10,840 nt of DNA, from NCBI GenBank assembly GCA_025055355.1, contig JANWYM010000095.1, forward strand, positions 1-10,840, written 5' to 3'. Made by a program: the position numbers and the translations under genes. The notes under the pieces were generated by a model. It did no database searches. It was given only the letters and a program-made list of their open reading frames with translations, and had not been told where the DNA came from. Every line of letters begins with the position of its first letter. Positions within the stretch are counted from its first letter, which is position 1. This stretch comes from Abditibacteriales bacterium. Lineage in GTDB: Bacteria; Armatimonadota; Abditibacteriia; Abditibacteriales; JANWYM01. Positions 6,025 to 10,840 of this stretch are shown here, one piece after another.

Positions 6025-8856
6025 TTACGGTTCGTCCTTCATATACCCCGCCGCCCCATACGCCACCGTGAACTCGCAGAACACGCGCTTCTCGGTCTGC
6101 CAGTCGCGCCCGTTGAACGATAGCCCGCGCTGTCGTTGGCGTCGGTAGAACTCATGGTCACACACGCCCAATCGCAACGTGCCGTGATAGAATTCGGTCA
6201 CGAAGAAGTCAATCAGAAACAGCCCCAGCCCGGTGCCGGGGTATTCTGGCTCATCGCGGCGGCGCGTCTCGCCGGCGGCGGGGGCGTGAAGCAAGTGTTC
6301 GCTGATGACGCTGGCGAGGCACTCGTCGCATAGGTAGCGCTCGGCGATGTCCTGCGTCCACTGATAGTAGCGCGGCGCGTCGTGCGGACAGCGCGGCATC
6401 CATGACTCCACATCGTCACGCCCACCGACGCGCAACTGTAAATCGTTGGTCAAACCGAACACCACTTCCTTGTCCGTCTGGCAGGCGTAAATCTCAATCG
6501 GCAGCGCGCCCGAGCACCACTTCACGGCGTTGTTCAGCAACTCCAGCCAGATGAACACCATGACGGGGCGCTCCGCTAACGTGCCCGGCGTCCAGCGCGA
6601 CGGCACGGTGACCAAGGGCTGAATTTCCTCAAACGCCCACTTCGACCCCTGCCCCTGTCCGCCGCGCGCGAGGTTGACCTGCTTGCCTCGCTCAAACAGG
6701 CTCACCACAAATTGGCATACATCCGCCGCCGACGTCAGGCGCAACGGGTCGACGGTATGCGGCTCGTCGCGCCCCATCTGGCGCAGAGCGAAGTAGTGCA
6801 GAAAATCAAAGAACGTTCCCCGGTCGTAAGCCGTTTCGCGGATGAAGCGCACCGCTCGCAGCAACCGTTCCCGGTCTCGCTCGCTGACGCTCGCGGCTCT
6901 GATGAACTCCATCAATTCATCGCAGTAGCGCAGATAACCGCTCGTCTCGCGGCGGAAGTTGTGCGCCAGCCCCGCCGTGAACGCCATCCAGTCGCGCTTG
7001 CGCGCCATCTCCAGTTCCTTCTGCGTCTGCTCCAGTTCGGCGACTTTGCGGCGCAGTTCGCGGTCATGATACTCCAGGTGCAGCGCCATCTGGTTGAAGG
7101 TGTCTACCAAGCGCCCGACCTCATCCTTGGGCGGCGCGTCGCTGACCTTTTCGGGCAGCGGTTGCCACGTCAGATGACGGGTCGCTTCCCTGCCGATGCG
7201 CTCGGCGGCTTCCGTAAGTTGCGTGAGGGGTTGGACGAGGTGCGCCGCCAGGCTGGACGACAAACCGTAGGCGACCAGCACCGCGCACAACAGCACGATG
7301 AACCACTGCCGCATGGCGGCAAACCAGGCTGCGTCCATCTGCTCCACCGGCAGGCTGATTTGCACGCCGCCGATGCGCAGGTTGTCTTGGGGGTTCTTCG
7401 CGCGCAGCGTCCAGTATTCCGCCACGAACGGCTCGCCGTCGCGGAAGGGGTTGCGCTCAGGATAAATCACCCGTCCGTTGCCCTCCACGAACGCGATTTT
7501 GATGTTGGCGTGCGGGAACTGGTCGTGGACCTCTTCCGCATACTGCCTCAAATAGGTCGCCACGAACTCTTCAATGCCCGCGCGGTTTTGCTTGAGCAGC
7601 AAATCCTGGCTCTGCTTCGCCAGCCGCTCGACGAGGCGCAGACGGCTTTCCACCGCCTCGCGGAGGATGATGCGCCGCTGCTGCACCATCGTGGTAATCG
7701 CAAAGAGCGTCAGCACGATGGCAACGAACGCCACGAAGTAAGTGGTGAACCGCGCTTGCAATCGCGTGCGCTGCTGGCGCGCCGGCAGGATGATAGTTAG
7801 GGCAATGACGCTGAGTCCGACGACCGAGAGCAGCACGGAACTGAGCCAGTTCGTCGGGTGCCATGTGGGGATGTTCGCGTGCTTGACCGGGTCGAGCATG
7901 AGCGTGTCGAACTCCGGCGCCTCCTCCCGCTCTGGGGAGGCGAACACCTCCGGCAGTTGGCGCACCGCATCCCACGCGGCGCGGATGGCGTCATAGTCGG
8001 AGTCCTTCGCCACCGTGAACCCTTGAATGCCCAACCCTTTGGCTAACCTGCGAAGGGCTGGGTCCGGGCTGTCGCGGCGGATGTTCAAAAACGCCTGCCG
8101 GAGCCGCGCCACGAGGTCGCTGTTTGGGGGGAGTTGCTGCGGGTTGTAACTGACTGGCCCCAACTCGATGTCGTCGGTGCGCGCCAAAATGGGCAGCACC
8201 TTCTGCAGTTCGCGCGGGTCGCGCCAAAACTGGTCGTAAAGATGGGAGGCAATCACCCCCACGTCGGCTTGCCCTGTCAACACCGCGTAGATGACGCTGT
8301 CGCGGTTATATTTAAAGGTCACGCTCTTAAAGAAGCGATTGAGGTCAATGATGCCCGCTTTTGCCAGCGTCAGGCGCGGCAGGATGTAGCCGCCATCGGA
8401 GTAGCGGTCGGAGAAGACGATGGACTTGCCCCGCAAATCTTGCAGCGACTTGATGCCGGCGTTAGCGCGGGTGAAGATGACGCCGTGGTAGCGGCTGTTG
8501 CCGCTGGGGCGCACCCGCTTGACCAGCGGCTCCGCCGCCCCGTGCCGCCGCGCTTCCGTGTAAGCCCCCGCAAAGCCATACATCACCTGAATCCGCTGTT
8601 GCACCATGGCTTGGATGAGGTCTTGAGAACTCCACAGGTAAAACATCTCCACCGGATGACCAATCGCGCGGGACAGGTAATCAGCCAGAGGCTCGTATTT
8701 CGCCTCCAGCCGCTCCAGTGTCTCCAAGCCACCGATGCCGATGCGAATCGGCTGCTGCGGGTCCATCTGGCTGTGCGCCGCCGTGACCGCGCCCAACAGC
8801 AGGAGGAGAACGAAGAGTTTCGTTTTTGCGCTGGACATCATCGGACTCGCTCCCAT
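6025..8856 (-). CDS. sensor histidine kinase with PhnD-type substrate-binding sensor
   Basis: The protein is 943 aa from the ATG at 8856. A signal peptide (about 1-30) leads into a PhnD/phosphonate-type binding domain (about 36-300): RIGIGGLETL, then FYLWSSQDLI, YHGVIFTRANAGIKSLQDLR and GYILPRLTLAKAGI. TM1 is about 338-358 and TM2 about 370-392. A second extracytoplasmic region covers about 393-515, TM3 about 517-540 and HAMP about 541-595. A coiled coil precedes the DHp histidine H632 in GLAHNFRRETSG. The ATPase domain has an N-box (LELLNNAVKW, N775-N776) and GTGLGL (874-879). No DxGxG G1 box is visible. The residue after H632 is Asn rather than the usual Glu/Asp. A long ATP-lid insertion carries CPH (823-825) and CDEC (843-846). 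The layout recalls TtrS-like kinases with PhnD sensors, but the ligand is unknown. It probably signals to the regulator downstream. GGAG lies 7 nt before the chosen start; the ATG at 8841 is also plausible. Confidence 0.92.
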   Translation of the reverse strand: MGASPMMSSAKTKLFVLLLLLGAVTAAHSQMDPQQPIRIGIGGLETLERLEAKYEPLADYLSRAIGHPVEMFYLWSSQDLIQAMVQQRIQVMYGFAGAYTEARRHGAAEPLVKRVRPSGNSRYHGVIFTRANAGIKSLQDLRGKSIVFSDRYSDGGYILPRLTLAKAGIIDLNRFFKSVTFKYNRDSVIYAVLTGQADVGVIASHLYDQFWRDPRELQKVLPILARTDDIELGPVSYNPQQLPPNSDLVARLRQAFLNIRRDSPDPALRRLAKGLGIQGFTVAKDSDYDAIRAAWDAVRQLPEVFASPEREEAPEFDTLMLDPVKHANIPTWHPTNWLSSVLLSVVGLSVIALTIILPARQQRTRLQARFTTYFVAFVAIVLTLFAITTMVQQRRIILREAVESRLRLVERLAKQSQDLLLKQNRAGIEEFVATYLRQYAEEVHDQFPHANIKIAFVEGNGRVIYPERNPFRDGEPFVAEYWTLRAKNPQDNLRIGGVQISLPVEQMDAAWFAAMRQWFIVLLCAVLVAYGLSSSLAAHLVQPLTQLTEAAERIGREATRHLTWQPLPEKVSDAPPKDEVGRLVDTFNQMALHLEYHDRELRRKVAELEQTQKELEMARKRDWMAFTAGLAHNFRRETSGYLRYCDELMEFIRAASVSERDRERLLRAVRFIRETAYDRGTFFDFLHYFALRQMGRDEPHTVDPLRLTSAADVCQFVVSLFERGKQVNLARGGQGQGSKWAFEEIQPLVTVPSRWTPGTLAERPVMVFIWLELLNNAVKWCSGALPIEIYACQTDKEVVFGLTNDLQLRVGGRDDVESWMPRCPHDAPRYYQWTQDIAERYLCDECLASVISEHLLHAPAAGETRRRDEPEYPGTGLGLFLIDFFVTEFYHGTLRLGVCDHEFYRRQRQRGLSFNGRDWQTEKRVFCEFTVAYGAAGYMKDEP

Positions 8857-8980
8857 CCACCATCTCCGCTCATCCCGCACAGAAATGGATGGAACGCTGA
8901 CCCGCCTTGATTATCCGTCCTCTGTGCAGGAGGGGAAAATGCGCACACATGAATCACACAAAAGAGATTCTTCATCATTG

Positions 8981-9010
8981 ATTATGTTTGACCGCTTCAC
9001 GCCCTGTCAA
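8981..9010 (-). promoter_or_regulatory. candidate promoter of the sensor kinase gene
   Basis: TTGACA (9005-9010) is separated by 18 bp from CATAAT (8981-8986) on the minus strand. Transcription would start near 8975, leaving a leader of about 120 nt before the kinase ATG. The -35 is perfect and the -10 has one mismatch. Confidence 0.6.
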
Positions 9011-9052
9011 GGCTGTGTCGGCACATCAAGTTCCTGACTTCGCTCAATTTTT

Positions 9053-9082
9053 TTGCGCGAACGCTTGACTTTTTTTTATAAT
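9053..9082 (+). promoter_or_regulatory. candidate plus-strand promoter for the secreted-protein gene
   Basis: A perfect TATAAT (9077-9082) lies 18 bp after TTGCGC (9053-9058). A better-looking TTGACT (9065-9070) is only 6 bp from the -10, too close for a standard sigma-70 promoter. Transcription would start near 9089, giving a leader of about 150 nt that contains the whole 89-bp palindrome. Confidence 0.5.
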
Positions 9083-9135
9083 AGCCACATAGGCAGTTGT
9101 GTAGGAAACTTCGTAACTCCTGTGACATCTCATCA

Positions 9136-9224
9136 AGAGCCTCTCCGACAACCGTGTAGGGCAGGCTTTCAGCCTGCATCAAATGCCGATAGAGCCTGCC
9201 CCACTCGGTTGTCGGAGAGGCTCT
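9136..9224. repeat. 89-bp palindromic element (MITE- or REP-like)
   Basis: The outer arms 9136-9154 and 9206-9224 (AGAGCCTCTCCGACAACCG and its complement) match perfectly over 19 bp. The pairing extends to 9136-9167 against 9193-9224 with 30 of 32 positions matched. Inside, GCAGGCT-TTC-AGCCTGC (9161-9177) forms a competing perfect hairpin. It ends 17 bp before the ATG at 9242. I see no clear target-site duplication and no coding capacity. Confidence 0.88.
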
Positions 9225-9241
9225 AAGAAAGGTGACGTAGT

Positions 9242-9559
9242 ATGAGGAAGAGCAAGTTGATAGGACGAAGCAAATGGGTGTTGTTGGTTGTAGGTGGGCT
9301 GGTGTCATTGGCTCTGAGGACAGCGGTTATAGCGCATAACAATCCGGCTCCGACGGCAGAGTTGTATGGTGATTTCATTGCCGTCTATCAACCTACGACG
9401 TTTGATTACCGTTTGAATGATGTGGATGTACCGGGTGCGTATCCAGATCCGCCTGTATGGGATACGATTGGTAATCTTAGAAGCATCAGCCATTCGTCTA
9501 ACCTCGCGGCAACAACCGACATAAGCGTTATCGGCAACCAGATGATTCTAATGTCTTGA
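9242..9559 (+). CDS. small secreted protein, probably truncated by a frameshift
   Basis: I do not recognise the family. The 105-aa ORF starts at an ATG with AAAGGTG about 9 nt upstream. It opens with an N-terminal signal or anchor segment: basic MRKSKLIGRSKW, hydrophobic VLLVVGGLVSLAL, possible cleavage near AHN. The mature part (GDFIAVYQPTTFDYRLNDVD, then PGAYPDPPVWDTIG) looks like an ordinary extracytoplasmic sequence. It ends abruptly at TGA 9557-9559. An open stretch in the +1 frame continues directly after (9552-9674), so the native protein may be about 40 residues longer. It lies upstream of another secreted-protein gene on the same strand. Base composition is less GC-rich than in the minus-strand genes. 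Confidence 0.6.
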   Translation: MRKSKLIGRSKWVLLVVGGLVSLALRTAVIAHNNPAPTAELYGDFIAVYQPTTFDYRLNDVDVPGAYPDPPVWDTIGNLRSISHSSNLAATTDISVIGNQMILMS

Positions 9560-9674
9560 GGGACGAACGCCGCGTGGAGAATGCTGGGTTAAGGGTTGTG
9601 TGAATGATGCAGGCAATCCCCTCGATGACCCTGATGACCCATTCTGTGCCACAGCCCATGGAGAAGTTTACTGA
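9552..9674 (+). pseudogene. out-of-frame continuation of the small secreted protein
   Basis: In the frame +1 to the upstream ORF, 40 codons remain open and end at TGA 9672-9674. They include GECWVKGCVNDAGNPLDD followed by PDDPFCATAHGEVY, which reads like genuine protein. There is no start codon or ribosome-binding site for it. The simplest reading is a one-base indel near 9550-9557. Programmed +1 shifting at TCT-TGA-G is possible but unsupported. A third frame (PDDSNVLRDERRVENAG, ending at a TGA at 9601-9603) also looks partly coding, so more than one indel may be present. Confidence 0.4.
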
Positions 9675-9710
9675 TGGTCCTCAATCCAGCCAATCCCGTC
9701 ACAAGGATAG

Positions 9711-9748
9711 AAGCCGTAGAGCGTGCTTATCCCCACGCTCTACGGCTT
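9711..9748 (+). terminator. strong intergenic hairpin without T-tract
   Basis: AAGCCGTAGAGCGTG (9711-9725) and its exact complement (9734-9748) form a 15-bp perfect stem with an 8-nt loop between the two secreted-protein genes. No run of T follows, so it may instead be an RNA-processing, stability or repeat element. It lies just before the ribosome-binding site of the next gene. Confidence 0.55.
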
Positions 9749-9770
9749 ACTGACGGAGGTTCAAAGTGCC

Positions 9771-10655
9771 ATGTCAACACGACAGGTGGGGCAGCTTCTT
9801 CCATTCCTCGTAGTGCTATCAATGCCGCAGGTCAGGGCAGCGGATACACATGACGCTCTCATGACTGATCCCAGATTGACAAAGCCTATCCGCATCACGT
9901 TGAAAGACACATCTATGGCTGTCCTGCTTCCGCAGATCACCAAACTTACAGGGGTGCCGCTCCTATGGGATAAGAATATCGCAGACTTGCGCGCCAGTGT
10001 CTTTATGCAGAGTCAACCTGCCTCTCAAGTGCTTATCCATCTGGCGTTCTGCCTGCGCCTCGTGTGGAAGCGAGAAGCCGATGGTTACCGTCTATATCGT
10101 CCGTCTGCTATCACACGCAGCGATGAGCGACAGCGACGAGCATGGGAGGAAGCACGATCCAAGCAGACAGAAGAGAAAAGGCAATTAGACGAGTTCACGA
10201 CTGCCCTTCTGCGCCAAAGCCATCTTACGGATGAGGAAGTCAAGGACTTGGCAGCGAAGTTCCCCTACGTAGCAAAGACCCTGAAAGAACAACCGTGGTT
10301 TGTCGTAGGGTTGCGCGTAGCAACGTGGCTCACACCAGAGCAGTGGGACAAGGCATTAGAGCGGCGTCTGAAGTTAGATTACAAAGAATGGACTCAAACA
10401 GGACCAGACCCTGACTTGCCGGTGCCGAAGTTGGATCTGGGCACTGTGAAACTGGTAGAAGCCACTCTGAGACAGCAGGGCAAAGAGCCGGGGAGAGTTG
10501 CTATTGAGAAGCCTCCGGGACGGTCGGGAATTGATAGCATCTGGGTGTCTGTCCAACCAGACGGGAGTTTGAGTGTGTCGGTTGAGTATGTTTTCGCAGG
10601 CGGTTTCAGTCACCACATCCAGTTCGGCTTGGGATCAGTCCGAGATAGGAGGTGA
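9771..10655 (+). CDS. secreted protein with STN/secretin-like N-terminal domain
   Basis: The ORF is 294 aa from the ATG at 9771. A signal peptide (LLPFLVVLSMPQVRA, cleavage near residue 24) is followed at about 38-110 by an STN-like pattern. This runs PIRITLKDTSMAVLLPQITK, then LTGVPLLWDKNI, VFMQSQPASQVLIHLAF and LVWKREADGYRLYRP. That pattern is the short domain found at the start of secretins and TonB-dependent receptors and in some stand-alone envelope proteins. A charged helical middle (116-205) follows, then a C-terminal part ending FAGGFSHHIQFGLGS. No secretin pore domain is present, so it is not a secretin itself. GGAGG lies 11 nt before the ATG, rather far; an in-frame GTG at 9723 would sit inside the hairpin and is less likely. 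The frame remains open for 45 codons after the TGA, so the annotated end may be a mutation. Function is unknown. Confidence 0.78.
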   Translation: MSTRQVGQLLPFLVVLSMPQVRAADTHDALMTDPRLTKPIRITLKDTSMAVLLPQITKLTGVPLLWDKNIADLRASVFMQSQPASQVLIHLAFCLRLVWKREADGYRLYRPSAITRSDERQRRAWEEARSKQTEEKRQLDEFTTALLRQSHLTDEEVKDLAAKFPYVAKTLKEQPWFVVGLRVATWLTPEQWDKALERRLKLDYKEWTQTGPDPDLPVPKLDLGTVKLVEATLRQQGKEPGRVAIEKPPGRSGIDSIWVSVQPDGSLSVSVEYVFAGGFSHHIQFGLGSVRDRR

Positions 10656-10793
10656 GTTGAGGATGCCTTGCTGTCGTCAATAGGCCATGTGAGCAAGTTT
10701 GCCTATCGCTTCACCACAGACCCGCAAGGATGGCAACGTTTGCAGATCCTTAACCTACCGAGCAAACGTCCAACATCGCAAAAGAGACGCTAA
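10656..10793 (+). pseudogene. in-frame extension beyond the TGA stop
   Basis: Directly after TGA 10653-10655, in the same frame, 45 sense codons follow before TAA 10791-10793. They read VEDALLSSIGHVSKFAYRF and continue through TTDPQGWQRLQILNLPSKRP. The composition is protein-like and there is no plausible start codon with a ribosome-binding site. The most likely explanation is a recent nonsense change, for example CGA or TGG to TGA, in a gene originally about 340 codons long. Confidence 0.45.
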
Positions 10794-10840
10794 ACCGTTT
10801 CCTTATGCCACCTGAATTCTTGCAGCATCACCGGCGCCGC

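Larger units (their letters stand above)
8857..9241. other. divergent intergenic region
   Basis: This 385-bp gap separates the minus-strand kinase from the plus-strand secreted-protein gene. It holds a candidate promoter for each strand and an 89-bp palindrome, all listed separately. I found no gene in it. The minus-strand open frame across 8997-9308 runs through the palindrome and lacks protein-like features. Confidence 0.6.

Noticed and set aside
6712..7800. Plus-strand ORF of 362 codons opposite the kinase
   Set aside because: It is a high-GC antisense shadow of the kinase, with a His/Gln/Arg-rich composition and no signals of its own.
8997..9308. Minus-strand 103-codon ORF in the divergent intergenic region
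   Set aside because: It crosses the 89-bp palindrome and the start of the plus-strand gene, has no ribosome-binding site, and shows no domain-like sequence.
9674..9850. Plus-strand open stretch MVLNPANPVTRIEAVERAYP onward, coupled by TGATG to the preceding frame
   Set aside because: It runs through the 15-bp hairpin and overlaps the signal peptide of the next gene in another frame. There is no domain, and the hairpin explains the open frame.
10805..10840. Possible start of a next gene, ATG at 10805 open to the window end
   Set aside because: There are only 12 codons, no ribosome-binding site, and a composition (PPEFLQHHRRR) that gives no support.

Overview
The window is bacterial DNA. The first 9 kb is GC-rich and reads almost entirely on the minus strand. 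The last 1.8 kb looks less GC-rich and reads on the plus strand. I cannot name the organism. A compact Thr-Tyr-Thr tRNA cluster, near-consensus sigma-70-type promoters, signal peptides, an STN-like secreted protein and abundant palindromic intergenic repeats suggest a lineage such as Armatimonadota or another deep-branching, possibly thermophilic group. That is an impression, not a demonstrated assignment.

Left edge (1-478, minus): a tRNA operon, Thr(TGU)-Tyr(GUA)-Thr(GGU), with CCA ends encoded for the two complete tRNAs. A TTGACG-N17-TATAAT promoter lies upstream. The order resembles the tRNA cluster that precedes tuf in many bacteria, so a tuf or secE/nusG region may lie just outside the window.

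479-1534 (minus): a four-helix membrane protein with a C-terminal domain resembling DUF3592. It is driven by two near-consensus promoters exactly 44 bp apart, one of which carries an inverted repeat over its -35 box.

1700-8856 (minus): a signalling block. In transcription order it holds (i) a large sensor kinase whose extracytoplasmic part is a PhnD-type substrate-binding protein, (ii) a 568-bp gap, (iii) a response regulator with a REC domain and a winged helix apparently split by an insertion, (iv) an ECF sigma factor, and (v) a secreted, extremely Glu/Arg-rich protein built on a 69-bp tandem repeat. The likely reading is ligand sensing by the kinase, phosphotransfer to the regulator, and an ECF sigma factor with an envelope protein as neighbours or outputs. 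No anti-sigma gene is visible. The two intergenic gaps around the ECF gene are each filled by a palindromic array with an 8-bp period. The two arrays use different octamers but share one architecture, and a 13-bp piece of one recurs at the 3' end of the kinase gene.

8857-9241: a divergent intergenic region with promoters for both strands and an 89-bp near-perfect palindrome.

9242-10793 (plus): two secreted-protein genes, both apparently damaged or recoded. The first continues in another frame after its stop. The second, with an STN-like domain, has an in-frame TGA followed by 45 further open codons.
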